A stretch of DNA of 64,000 nucleotides from Ceratothoa steindachneri (Eukaryota; Arthropoda; Malacostraca; Isopoda; Cymothoidae), in NCBI GenBank assembly GCA_963969495.1, contig OZ018333.1, positions 17,639,937-17,703,936 of the forward strand, in the 5' to 3' direction. Within the stretch, counting starts at the first letter, position 1. Each line of letters starts with the position of its first letter. Below the pieces are notes generated by a model that made no database searches, was not told where the DNA came from, and worked only from the letters and a program-made list of their open reading frames with translations. This document shows, in pieces, positions 12,000 through 22,904 of this stretch. A program made the translations under genes and the position numbers.

Positions 12000-13198
12000 A
12001 TCTCTCGTGTATACTTTATCACTTTCAAAGGAAATCATGCACACAGTATATGTTTGACACTCACACCAAATCACGCACATACTTTATCACTCTCATACAA
12101 AATCACCAATCTGGGTTATCATCTGACAAGATCACGTATCCGGTTATCACTCTCAGACATAATCACGTATCTAGGTTGTCAGTTATCACTCGCAAATCTA
12201 CTCTTGTACAGAGATAATCAGACAATCACAGACTCGATATCACTTTTACACGCAACCATCCACACACATATTAATCCCACAAACAATCACGCACACGCCC
12301 TTGTTATCTATTGCACATCTAATCACACGCACACACTCGTTATCAATTTAACAATAAATGTACACACAATTTATGAATAGTACAGCCAATAAAGCACACA
12401 AGTTATGAATCACACAACTAATCAAGGACACAAATTATGAATAGCACAGCCAATAAATGCACACAAGTTATGACTCACAACTAATCACGCACACAAGTTA
12501 TGAATCCCCAAGAGCCAATAAATGCACACAAGTTAGGACTCACAACTAATCACGCACACAAGTTATGAATCACAACTAATCACGCACACAAGTTATGAAT
12601 CCCCAACAACCAATAAATGCACACAAGTTAGAAATCACAACTAATCACGCACATAAGTTATGAATCTCCAACAACCAATAAATGCACACAAGTTATGAAT
12701 CACAACTAATCACGCACACAAGTTATGAATCACAACTAATCACGCACACAAGTTATGAATCCACAACAACCAATAAATGCACACAAGTTATCAATCTGGC
12801 AACCAATAAACGCATACACAAGTTATGAATCGCACACACACTCGATACAATTGCCCACGCAAACGCGCACACACACTAACACTTTCTAAAGCACAGAGGA
12901 AACCATGCACATAGGCGACCAGTTACATACCCAAACATATTACCACTTGTCCACACAATTACACACACAGTTTATTATGGTTCACGCATTCATGTCACTG
13001 CTCACACATATACATAATCATGTACGCAAAGTTATCCCTCACGAACACACCTGTTAACACTCAAATGCACATAGCTTATTATTGGTAGAGGCAATTCCGT
13101 ACACACGCTATACTTGCACAGGCAATCATGCACACAGCATATGACGAATATGTACGGAGGTTAACTCTATTACACGCATCCGAATAAAGACACATAGA

Positions 13199-13199
<1 letters not shown>
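12000..13199. repeat. ~30-bp satellite (ACACAAGTTATGAATCACAA-like) in CA-rich DNA
   Basis: From about 12,360 to 12,830 units of roughly 30 bp repeat ACACAAGTTATGAATCACAA followed by CTAATCACGC. Some units are replaced by a variant with CAATAAATGC. The flanks at 12,000-12,360 and 12,830-13,199 are looser CA-rich relatives. I see no gene. Confidence 0.88.

Positions 13200-13259
<60 letters not shown>
13200..13259. repeat. (CA)n followed by (TA)n
   Basis: A composite microsatellite abuts the 3' end of the minus-strand PLE copy at 13,260. Confidence 0.97.
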
Positions 13260-13262
<3 letters not shown>

Positions 13263-14240
13263 AAACATCTAATAGGAAAATGAAAGGCGGATTTCAAGTA
13301 GAAAAAATTTACAAAGGTGGCACAAGACAGAGAAATATTGTCAAATACGGATATGAAGCGATAAAACCAAATAGATAAAGTCTACTTCCGGAAATTCCAA
13401 CTGTGAGCAAAGAATGTAGACATTTAAGTCACAAAACTAAGTACATACGCACGCAATTATGAATAAATAAAAATAAACGCGAGAAACATAACTAAATTAA
13501 TAAATCAAAGGGCTAAGATTTAAAATAGACAATTTCGTTATAAATAAGCCTTTTAATAAAAGGGTCCAGTTTAAAGAGACCGGGAGATATGAAAATTAGG
13601 CGAGGAATTAATGAATGAGCATTCAACAATATTTCTTTGAATAAAGTCATCAGATTTGTAAATAAATTTAGCCGAATTACAATTGATAGGGAGACTGTTT
13701 TCAGACAAAAAAAAAGCACTACTGCCCCCTCCCCCTCTCCTAATATTGTATTTAGGTTGCGTCAAGCCCAAAGTATTGCTTAGGGTAAACTGAACAATCG
13801 ACAGAATACCCTCCCCCTTCCTATACTATTGTTATTATTATGAATCAACATTTTGCACATGGTAGACTGATACTTGAATATGACAGAAATATTTCACTTA
13901 TTCAAAAAGGCGGGAAAGCAAGAAATAGGACTCAGAAAACGGTAAAACAAGGGAGTTCTTAAAATTGTACGCGGGAGGGATTTCAGTTTGTAAAGGGATT
14001 TTTTTTGCCAAATCTAGGCATCCTGCAAGATATTTTTGAGGGTAGCAAAGATTGTTACCTATTTCAAAGATCTTAGAAATCTCAAGATCCAGGAATTTCG
14101 GGCTGGGGACCGGCAACCCCAGGAGAAACATTGCAATAGATACACACCGTTTGACTTTATCATTCTGACCGGAGTAAAAATGAATATAAGAACCGGCGTT
14201 GGTAGGCTTACGGTAGACGGAAAATTTAAATCCAGATGGA
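13260..14240 (-). pseudogene. Penelope-like element, 3' part with GIY-YIG endonuclease (PLE-A, copy 1)
   Basis: PLEs encode a reverse transcriptase followed by a GIY-YIG nuclease. Reading leftward from 14,240, the sequence gives the RT C-terminal motif VYRKPTNAGSYIHFYSG. A linker follows (IFEIGNNLCYPQKYLAGC, AYNFKNSLVLPFSES), then the nuclease remnant QPKYNIRRG and FIYKSDDFIQRNIVECSFI, and the C-terminus SPGLFKLDPFIKRLIYNEIV near 13,520. Frames change several times. The untranslated 3' end runs to (TA)n at 13,259. A direct comparison with 17,586-18,556 on the plus strand shows the same family over its whole length, but this copy has lost about 40 bp where the other carries a hammerhead-like motif. 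Confidence 0.8.
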
Positions 14241-14306
14241 GTCTACCGTAAGCCTACCAATGTCGGTTCTTATATTCATTTTTACTCAGGTCATAATGAT
14301 AAAGTC
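14153..14306. repeat. Head-to-head palindrome of PLE-A RT sequence
   Basis: The 66-bp arm 14,153-14,218 is repeated in reverse complement at 14,241-14,306, with four differences and a 22-bp spacer. Both arms encode the PLE motif VYRKPTN(A/V)GSYIHFYSG, pointing away from the centre. Confidence 0.95.
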
Positions 14307-14340
14307 CAAGCTGTTCATAATGCTTTCCTCGATGGAAATA
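14241..14340 (+). pseudogene. Penelope-like RT fragment, 5'-most part of the inverted partner
   Basis: The plus strand reads VYRKPTNVGSYIHFYSG followed by HNDKVQAVHNAFLDG, the segment just downstream of the RT catalytic core in PLEs. Similarity is lost after about 14,340. It is the short arm of the inverted pair with the minus-strand copy. Confidence 0.7.
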
Positions 14341-15156
14341 TGAGCCAGTGAAGACAACCGTTCTTGGGCCATTGTGATTCTCAGATATGAGAAGATTCTA
14401 TCCAACGTTGAGAAACTTCTCTCATTAGCGACTGATGTTAAGGGATGATCAGCACTAGGTTAATTAGTTTAATGGATTCTGGCATAGAGGAAGTAAACTC
14501 CAATTTATACAGTAATTCTAAAATGGAGTTGATTGACTTGCACTTTTTGAAATCACTGTCAATATACATATATTTTAACTCGTTCACTAAGCTCTTTCAA
14601 CGGCGTGCACAACAAACATTATCCAGAGACCGATCTGACTGTCGCCTGTACTGTACACTTGACAAGAGATGCCAGTTAGTCTTTTACACCTGCCAGGCTC
14701 GTTCGTATTAGACCGAGTTGGTGGCTAATTTTTCGTTCCTTTAAAAATATTGTAGAACGGAAACCTTTCATAGATTGGAATTTAAATCCTAATCTCTATA
14801 GAAATCTATTGTTTCAAGAAAGCATTGAATTTTAATTACTTTTAATTTTTACGATTATAGATAACTCAGCCTTGTAACTTCTGAACCCGAGTCAAGCGCG
14901 TGTGAACGATGTCGAGAGAACGTCTGCTACGAATGATATTTTTTGACATAGGGCGCCTCTAAGACGACCACCAGACGCTGAACGAAAATATATAAACTGC
15001 GACCAGGCTCAATAAAAGAAGCAGGAGTTATTGGCTGAAATTACTCAATTGAAGTCAGTGTTGGCAGAAATTAAATCAGCTTGCAAATACACGTTCACTT
15101 TACTAAATTCATACTCGGGCTAATCGCGAACAGCACGAGTGCTGGAGTCGCCACTG
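14341..15156. other. No gene recognised
   Basis: A/T-rich sequence with no recognisable protein. Near 14,990-15,020 a TATAAA-like box and an AATAAA signal lie close together, as in an LTR or a small promoter. I cannot find the partner repeat that would make this an LTR. Confidence 0.3.
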
Positions 15157-15552
<396 letters not shown>

Positions 15553-15579
15553 ATTTTCATCATTCTCTCGTGCTACTTT

Positions 15580-16384
<805 letters not shown>

Positions 16385-16451
<67 letters not shown>
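16385..16451. repeat. (TA)n microsatellite
   Basis: Right border of the inverted-repeat unit at 15,684-16,384. Confidence 0.98.
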
Positions 16452-16453
<2 letters not shown>

Positions 16454-16599
16454 AGTGGCGTGTGGTGACTTTTGAAGATGAGGAAGCAATTCAAATTTTA
16501 CAAAAAATAAATGTTAACTCAAGTAAATATGTTGTTCATTAAAAATAACTATAAAATTGTAAGCTACTCAATTTATTTAAATGTTAATTTTTAATGTTA

Positions 16600-16860
16600 T
16601 TTTTTAAACTATATTTAAATTTTAAAATATGTAGCTTCTGTAAGTATGCACAACCAGCTAGCCAAGATGTTCTAGCATATTGGCCTACATTGTATTTGCG
16701 AGTGCAACACTGTTTTGGATGACAGAGCTAGTGTTGGTGTAGTCCTACCTGCTTGAATAATAGTTTCTTTTTCATTATAAGTCATCGCACTGAACTTCCT
16801 TTTTAATAATTTTTCAATAATGCAATCGCATTTTCTCCCAACTTCACTTGCATCCATTTT
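16600..16860 (-). pseudogene. Fragment resembling the N-terminal zinc-finger region of hAT/ZMYM1-type proteins
   Basis: The minus frame from 16,857 reads IIEKLLKRKFSAMTYNEKE and then IIQAGRTTPTLAL. In another frame around 16,690-16,640 it continues as YNVGQYARTSWLAGC. This order (short leader, GRPTP-like motif, then a TSWLxGC motif) resembles the start of the TTF-type zinc finger in hAT transposase-derived ZMYM1-like proteins. The fragment is short and frameshifted. The assignment rests on motif resemblance only. Confidence 0.35.
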
Positions 16861-17585
16861 GTTTAAAAGGGGGGGGTTTCACTTTAAAAAATGAATAAAC
16901 AATACGCCACACTTATATAAGCACTGCCTCAGAGCTACTGATTTCAAAGATACGAAGGGTGACTATGGTAGGCCCGCCAGAATCCCGGAAATATTAACAA
17001 AATGCTTAAGATATAAGAACTTAACCATACTAGAGTTTTTGCTATTTAGCTGCTTTCATTCTTAGAACCAGTATTTAAATATTACCTAAAGATTTATTTA
17101 ATCTTCAGAGTATAATAATAGTTACTTCAATGTGTCTTAGATATTTTGTTGCTTTTTCCAAGATTCAGGCAACTTGGCAGAATTGTCAGATGCAAGTTGA
17201 TGACTTTTGTACTAAGCCAAAGTTGCTTTTTTTCTTAATTCTACCACGGCATTGAAATATCTAGATAATAATCATAAAACTCTAATGACTGTATATTATT
17301 TCTAAGAAAAACAAAACATTTTTTAAACTATTCATTACAAAACACCAAAATCAGAACTATTATTGAAATTAAGAAAAAAAGAGTATAAATCTCGACGAAA
17401 AGGATGCATTTCTTCAATTGCAGTCGGGCTCATCAGAGTCTAACGCCAATTCGATTGAAAGTGAACGGTACCGTATGGCGTATACAAGTATAGGCAAGTA
17501 TAAATCTGAGAATAAAATTCATTCTGCTGTCATATTAATTGTTGGGGGGTAATTTATTTTTCTTTTCTTCTTAAATAGGGAAGCA
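16861..17585. other. No gene seen
   Basis: A/T-rich unique DNA with no repeats or coding similarity that I can recognise. Confidence 0.4.
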
Positions 17586-18555
17586 TTGCTTCCCTTGATC
17601 TTTGAAATAGGTAATAATCTTTGCTACCCTCAAAAATCTCTTGCAGGATGCCTAGATTTAGCAAAAAAAAAATCCTTTTACAGAACTGAAACTCATCCCG
17701 CATACAATTTTAAGAACTCCTTTGTTTTACCGTTTTCTGAGTCCTTTTCCTTGCTTCACCGCCTATTGAATAAGTTAAATATTTCTGTCAAATTTAAGTA
17801 TCACTCTACCATGTACAAAATGTTGATTCATAATAATAAGTTAATAACAATAATATAGGGAGAGGGAGGTTATTCTGTCGATTGTTCGATTTGACCTAAG
17901 CAATACTTTGGGCAAACCTGTAAATCATTAAGTGTACGCTTGACGCAACATAAATACAATATTAGAAGAGGTGAAAGTAATAGTGCTTTCTTTGTCCCTT
18001 TATCTGGAAAATAGTCACCTTATCAATTGGAATTCGGCTAAATTTATTTACAAATCTGAAGACTTTGTTCAAAGAAATATTGTCGAATGTTCATTCATTA
18101 ATTCCTCGCCTAAGTTAAATATATCCCCCGGCCTCTTTAAACTGAACCCTGCAATTAAAAGGTTTATTTATAACGAAATTGTCCATTTTAAATCTTAGCC
18201 CTTTGATTTATTAAATTAGTTATGTTTCTCTTGTTTATTTTTATGTATTCATAATTGCGTGTGTATGTAATTAGTTTTGTGACTTAAAAGTCTACATTTT
18301 TTGCTTACAGTTGGAATTTCCGGAAGTAGACCTTATCTAAACTGTATTTGGTTTTATCCTTCATAACCGGTATCTAAACCCGTTTTTGATAATATTTTTC
18401 TATTCTGTGTCCTTTCGTTGTACATTGTTAGGGTATCACTCTGTTGTTTCTCATATATATACCACCTTTGTAAAATTATTCGTTATTCCTTGAGAATGAA
18501 CTAAACAAGATCGAAAGTACTTGGAATCCGCCTTTCATTTTCTTGTTGGATTTTA

Positions 18556-18556
<1 letters not shown>
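17586..18556 (+). pseudogene. Penelope-like element, 3' part with GIY-YIG endonuclease (PLE-A, copy 2)
   Basis: The plus strand encodes the same segment as the minus-strand copy at 13.3-14.2 kb: IFEIGNNLCYPQKSLAGC, AYNFKNSFVLPFSES, then LLNKLNISVKFKYHSTMYKM. A GIY-YIG remnant lies at 17,875-17,970 (YSVDCS, QYFGQT, SLSVRLTQHKYNIRRG). The rest is FIYKSEDFVQRNIVECSFI and a C-terminus SPGLFKLNPAIKRFIYNEIV ending at 18,198. Stops and frame changes occur before and inside the nuclease. The 3' untranslated part includes a hammerhead-like motif at 18,485-18,527 and ends at (TA)n. Confidence 0.82.
18485..18527 (+). ncRNA. Hammerhead ribozyme-like motif in the PLE-A 3' end
   Basis: A three-way junction can be drawn by eye. 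Stem I pairs ATTCC (18,485-18,489) with GGAAT (18,523-18,527). The core TTGAGAA is at 18,490-18,496. One extra base follows, then stem II pairs GAACT (18,498-18,502) with AGATC (18,508-18,512) at four of five positions. GAA lies at 18,513-18,515. Stem III is the self-complementary AGTACT (18,516-18,521). The cleavage-site position is T18522. The canonical core is CTGANGA. Here C3 and G8, which pair with each other in the hammerhead fold, are changed together to T and A. Hammerheads are known from PLEs. Activity is untested. Confidence 0.6.

Positions 18557-18558
<2 letters not shown>

Positions 18559-18650
<92 letters not shown>
18559..18650. repeat. (TA)n microsatellite
   Basis: Lies between the PLE-A 3' end and the PLE-B fragment. 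Confidence 0.98.
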
Positions 18651-18653
<3 letters not shown>

Positions 18654-18659
18654 TATATA

Positions 18660-19549
18660 CATTATTTTTCGTTTCACGATAATACTGTTAAAAAATCGGT
18701 AATTTCTAACCTTTTCCTTAGAGCATACAAAATATGTCATCCTTCCTATTTAGATGAAGAAATTGTCATTATCAGGACCATTTTTTCTAATTTGTATTAC
18801 CCCGATTGATTCATATCGTCTGCCCATTTTGCAGCTAGGAAAACATTCTATGGTAATAAGCCTTCCCGCACTAATGACTTCAACAAATATATAACATTGC
18901 CATTTAATAATAAATTAAATAGTTTAAAGGACATATTTGGAAAAGCGGGTATTAATCTAGCCTTTAAATATAATAATTCCTTAAAACAATTGATGATTGC
19001 CAGGAAACCCAAAGAACATCATAACATAGGAGTATATGCAATACCATGCAACGATTGCCATAAAGTTTATATAAGGGAAACGGAGAGAAATCTAGACAAG
19101 AGATTGTATGAACACAAAAGAGATATTAGAGTGGGCAGCCAAAGCAGTGGAATATTTTGCCATGTTAGAGACTTGAATCATTCGATCAATTTCAATGGAA
19201 GTAAAATGGTATTTAAATCGGCTAACTATGTTAAGAGAAGAATCGCAGAATCAAGCTTGATATCGTCAGTTCCTAATATAAATTTATCTAAGGGTCAATT
19301 TTCTTTTAATCCTGTAATACGAAAGCAAATAAACAAAATAGTAAAATGTCAGCCCTTCAATATGTTTAGGCCTAACCCCCCCCCCCCCCCCTGATTAGCC
19401 ACAAGTAGGGGATTGGGGGAAAAAAGAGGGGATCTTTCACGACTTGACCCCGTGTTATGTTTAAAAGCACTTTTCTTATATTTTCTTATATTTTCTATAC
19501 ACCGAAACTGTTCTGAATTAAATTGTCTTCGGAGAATGTGGTTTAATTC

Positions 19550-19552
<3 letters not shown>
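18660..19552 (+). pseudogene. Penelope-like element, RT C-terminus plus GIY-YIG endonuclease (PLE-B)
   Basis: The sequence begins inside the region after the RT core ([38 protein letters not shown]), then HFAARKTFYGNKPS. The frame from 18,897 to 19,394 stays open for 165 codons. It contains GVYAIPCNDCHKVYI, RNLDKRLYEHKRDIRVG, HVRDLNHSINF and RRIAESSLISSVPNINLSKG, the standard GIY-YIG nuclease layout of PLEs with its Cys pair. The YIG-ET motif is changed to YIRET, replacing the Gly. A C homopolymer follows the end. The 3' region holds CACCGAAACTGTTC (about 19,500), like the 3' half of a hammerhead, then (TA)n. The 5' part is missing. Confidence 0.85.

Positions 19553-19635
<83 letters not shown>
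19553..19635. repeat. (TA)n microsatellite
   Basis: Separates the PLE-B 3' end from the inverted-repeat unit at 19,640-19,984. Confidence 0.98.
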
Positions 19636-19639
<4 letters not shown>

Positions 19640-19640
<1 letters not shown>

Positions 19641-19983
19641 TTAAAGCCCGAACCACGAATTGGAACATTTATTTATGTTATCTGGACGTTTCGTATATCT
19701 ACTGTGTACGTCATCAGCGGAGTTTTGTCCATTTTACCTAATTAAATAAACATTAAAAACTAGACTGAAATATAAAGTAGGGCTACAGTTATGAATATAT
19801 CAAGTTTAGTTTTTAATCATAATTTAATTATTTAATTTTGTAAAATTAAAAAAAAATGCCGATAATGTACACAGTAAATGAACGAAACGTCCAGATATCC
19901 TAAATATATGTTCCAACTCGTCCTGTTGGCTTTAATCTTCATACTTCTCTTTCGTTTTACGAAGAATCGGCCAATCAGCTCTG

Positions 19984-19984
<1 letters not shown>
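19640..19984. repeat. Inverted-repeat unit bounded by (TA)n, with hammerhead-like cores in both arms
   Basis: The left arm (about 19,642-19,725) and right arm (about 19,857-19,945) are diverged reverse complements (roughly 75-80 percent). Both contain GAACGAAACGTCCAGAT-like sequence and both ends face (TA)n. The unit resembles the terminal regions of the PLE copies nearby, although no coding sequence is left. Confidence 0.75.
19681..19720 (-). ncRNA. Degenerate hammerhead-like motif
   Basis: On the minus strand the canonical core CTGATGA (19,711-19,717) is followed by one extra base and then stem II GTA/TAC. GAA (19,690-19,692) comes next, then the self-complementary ACGT as stem III and C as the cleavage position (19,685). 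Stem I is poor. The other arm of the palindrome (about 19,859-19,892, plus) carries a more decayed version. Confidence 0.4.

Positions 19985-20029
<45 letters not shown>
19985..20029. repeat. (TA)n microsatellite
   Basis: Borders the Tc1 element on its left. Its target preference for TA explains the position. Confidence 0.97.
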
Positions 20030-20033
<4 letters not shown>

Positions 20034-21343
20034 CCCACGAAAAGTATCCGATCACCTCAAAATTTGTATTATTTTCAATGATATTCACAGACGCATAATT
20101 CACTCTCTATTTGTTCTAGCGACATCTGGTAGCTTTCATATAACGCTCTGATATGACAGCTTTCCAATGCAATATCAAGTTAGTATTGTGGTAGCGTTCG
20201 TTGCGTTTGGGCGTAAGTCAAATTTCTCCGATTTCATATTTTTTGCCATTTCTAAATTATTTGGTTATTTTTTACAGAAAATGGACTAAAAAAATTAATT
20301 ATAATATGTGCTAAGAAACAACTCCAGAGTGATTGTCAGTGCTATTGTTGCTCTTCATAAATGTGGGCAGAGACAGATAGCTAATGAATTAAACATAGCC
20401 CAATGTACTGTTAATATATGGGTTTCACGTGCTAAAAACAATGTTAGCCTATCTACGCCAGTACCTAAAAAACGATCTGGCAAACTGAGATAAACAAATT
20501 AGAGAACAGACATGCTTATAAAACGTTTAGTAGTGCATAATCCCACACTAACTGCGAAAGAACTAAAATTTAATATAAATAATTTATTATCTGTTTCTGA
20601 ACGAATTATCCAGGAGTGGCTACAAAAAGAACTCGGATTACCATCTCGTCATGGTGCAAAGAAACCATTGTTTAATGAAAAAATGCGTAACAAACGTGTC
20701 GCATTTTGTAAAAAAATACATTCATTGGACTGTTGAGGAGTGGAAATCTTGTTTATTCAGCGATGAATCAACATTTTTAACATTCAGAATCTGTGCCAAA
20801 AAGGTTCGTCGGCCCATTGGCTCAAATAGAATGGACCGTAAATACCCCCAAAGTACAATGAAACACCCTGCAAGTGCGATAATTTGGGATTGTTTCAGTT
20901 TCCAAGGGAGAAGAAGCATTAATTTCCTTCTTAAGAACACAACTATGAATGGCGCACGTTATTTAGCAATGTTACCGGAGAAACCTCCAGTGGTAATGAC
21001 AATCCATGAGACATAAACATTCATGCATGATGAGACACCTTGTCATAAGGTTAAAATTGTGACAAAATGGTTTACTGACAATAAATTTAATATTTTGGAT
21101 TGGCCCTGTAATAGCCCAGATCTCAATCCCATAGGAAATTTATGGCTATCATAAAGGTATGGTGCAACGAAATATCAGTGGAAGTTTGTCAAAATTTGAT
21201 CAAATCAATGCCGAAGCGTCTACAACAAGTCATCAAATCCAAAGGAAAGATGACAAAATACTAATATAAGGTTAGTAAATATTAAACATGTTTTTTATGT
21301 TAAAAATACAATTTCGAAGGTGATTGGATACTTTTCGCGGGCA

Positions 21344-21347
<4 letters not shown>
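20030..21347 (+). mobile_element. Tc1-type transposon inside (TA)n, inactive
   Basis: The element is about 1.3 kb with inverted termini AGTGCCCRCGAAAAGTAT at both ends, inserted within TA repeats. The transposase region starts near 20,308. It shows helix-turn-helix segments (HKCGQRQIANELNIAQCTVN; LTAKELKFNINNLLSVSERI) and the first catalytic Asp in LFSDESTF (about 20,756). The second Asp is in FMHDETPCH (about 21,025), and the region NSPDLNPIGNLW follows. The spacing between the second Asp and the last position is 34 residues, as in DD34E enzymes, but the final Glu is a Gly here. There are also stops near 20,492 and 21,015 and a frameshift near 20,715. It cannot move itself. Confidence 0.9.

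Positions 21348-21413
<66 letters not shown>
21348..21413. repeat. (TA)n microsatellite
   Basis: Right border of the Tc1 element and left border of PLE-C. Confidence 0.97.
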
Positions 21414-21416
<3 letters not shown>

Positions 21417-22024
21417 TGAGAAGATAATAGTAAACCACGATATTTGATATTTGAATCAAGATTTATTTATAACCACATAACTAGTTTCGGCAAAGTTACA
21501 ATTGCCATTTTCAACTAATTAATAAAAAAAGTCAAGCAAGGAGCCCAGTATATATAAGGAGAACAAAATACTAAAAAAATGAAAACGCAGGAAACAAGGT
21601 GGAAAACAAGTATTTTGGGTGGACTCGGCGGAAGTTACTAATCTCCGAGAGCAATTGCTTCCGGGGGGTTATAAATATGATTGGCGACTTTATTCGATAT
21701 ATATTTGTTGAAATTGTATTGCCCTTCGGATGAATTGAAATTATCGACTTTGTTAATGATGATGGATTCTGCAATTCTCCTCTCAATATAATTGTTTGAT
21801 TTAAAAATTATTTTTGCTTAAATGAAATCTATTCTATGGTCTTAATTTTGCATGTGCGTAAAGAGACTTGAAGAACTTGTACCTCTTCTTATATCGGTTT
21901 ATGTTCTTTTATCCTCTTATTAAAGTGGCACGACTTTCCGATGTATGCCAAATTGCATTATTATCTGTTTCTAAGAGTCATCTTTTGTGTAAGTATAAAT
22001 CAGTCCTCAAATACCTTACGCACA

Positions 22025-22027
<3 letters not shown>
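21414..22027 (-). pseudogene. Penelope-like element, GIY-YIG nuclease and 3' end (PLE-C)
   Basis: Reading leftward from about 22,000, the nuclease is visible in pieces: NLAYIGKS with RIKEHKP around 21,890-21,960. Then come SNNYIERRIAESIIINKVDN and EGQYNFNKYISNKVANHIYN around 21,640-21,800. This matches the order in PLE-A and PLE-B but is a different family by sequence. Frames are broken. The 3' untranslated part carries a degenerate hammerhead-like motif and ends at (TA)n at 21,413, so orientation and (TA)n tail agree with the other PLEs. The 5' end is at the (TA)n at 22,028. Confidence 0.7.
21476..21516 (-). ncRNA. Degenerate hammerhead-like motif in the PLE-C 3' end
   Basis: On the minus strand the core TTGAAAA (21,509-21,515) is followed by one extra T. 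Stem II is GGC/GCC (21,505-21,507 with 21,490-21,492). GAA lies at 21,487-21,489, stem III is the self-complementary ACTAGT (21,481-21,486), and U is at the cleavage position (21,480). As at 18.5 kb, the C3-G8 pair is replaced by U-A. Stem I is weak, so this copy is probably dead. Confidence 0.42.

Positions 22028-22080
<53 letters not shown>
22028..22080. repeat. (TA)n microsatellite
   Basis: Lies between PLE-C and a SINE-like unit, as the tail of the latter. Confidence 0.97.
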
Positions 22081-22082
<2 letters not shown>

Positions 22083-22210
22083 AACAAACCGCAAGAAACA
22101 GAAAAACAGGATCATTTTTCTTCGGAAACAGTTATTTCCTAATTCGCAAAAATTCGGTACAGGGATTCGAACCAAGGACACTGAGGCAGCTTTACACCGC
22201 TTTGATCTCA
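22081..22210 (-). mobile_element. Single SINE-like unit with B box and (TA)n tail
   Basis: On the minus strand it starts GATCAAAGCGGTG, has CCTTGGTTCGAATCCC (a good RNA polymerase III B box), then a body ending at (TA)n. It matches each arm of the palindrome at 15,279-15,552 along its length. I see no A box, so it may be a truncated tRNA-derived SINE. Confidence 0.6.
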
Positions 22211-22219
22211 ATTAAACCT

Positions 22220-22618
22220 CCCCGTAAACAACATAAGAACATAAGAAAAGAAGGAGATTGCAATCTGACCCATAGTTAGTTTTCTTTTAATAATTTTGGA
22301 CTAACCTTGAAAGGACCTTAGCAATTATATCATTCAAAAGAGAATGTAAAACAACATAAGGGTTTCAAATTTCGTTAGAAACGGCCCGAACGGTTATGAA
22401 GTTATTTCTAACTAATTCCCGAACTACCCTTAGGAGGACCTTGGCAATTATAAAATTCGAAAGAAAATGTAAAAGAACATAAGGGTTTCAAATTTCGTTA
22501 GAATCGGCCGAATAGTTACGATGTTATTGCCCCCAAATTCATTAAAAAAAAAATGGTTAACATCCGACCGACTGATCTACGAACCGACATAGTAACTTAG
22601 TGTCGCGTCACGCGACTA
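22220..22618 (+). repeat. Dispersed repeat family with ~130-bp subunits and a terminal GTCGCG hairpin
   Basis: Subunits contain GGCAATTATATCATTC, then AATGTAAAACAACATAAGGG and TCGTTAGAATCGGCC. The copy ends in a hairpin GTCGCGTCACGCGAC plus TAAAA at about 22,602-22,620. Other copies are at 44.39-45.12 kb (minus), 45.64-45.87 kb (plus) and 51.59-52.06 kb (plus). No coding region is seen. The terminal hairpin with CTAA hints at a rolling-circle-type nonautonomous element, but this is unproven. Confidence 0.75.
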
Positions 22619-22876
22619 AAAAAGAAAAGCAAGATTGCATATCTTGCACTGTGAAGACGGGGATGGAAATAATAGCGGCGATATGATTGGCTAAGCACTT
22701 TATCAAGTATGTAGGAGCTACCTACCCCCTAAGGGGGTTAGACCATGCGGATCCGCCCAATGGGCAGCCAGCCCATCACATACGCTTAAGTTTTATGCCC
22801 GTGCTCGCTGAGATTGAAACTAACACCTCGACGTCAGAAATCCAAACAAGTTTCCACTAAGCCGGCGAGAGCTATC
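22619..22876 (-). mobile_element. tRNA-derived SINE
   Basis: The minus strand from 22,872 to 22,802 is 71 nt, the size of a tRNA. Its ends GCTC and GAGC can pair. It has an A box in GGCTTAGTGGAAA (22,851-22,863) and a B box-like GTTTCAATCTC (22,810-22,820). A body with a CCCCCTTAGGGGG hairpin follows (about 22,727-22,739) and runs toward 22,620. Such SINEs are transcribed by RNA polymerase III and moved by LINE enzymes. No simple tail is obvious at the 3' end. The head looks too diverged to be a working tRNA. Confidence 0.62.
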
Positions 22877-22904
22877 CCCAATCTCCAAAAGTAGAATCCT
22901 CAAT

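Noticed and set aside
14870..15075. TATA-like box plus AATAAA considered as a solo LTR
   Set aside because: No TG...CA ends, target duplication or second copy could be found in the window.
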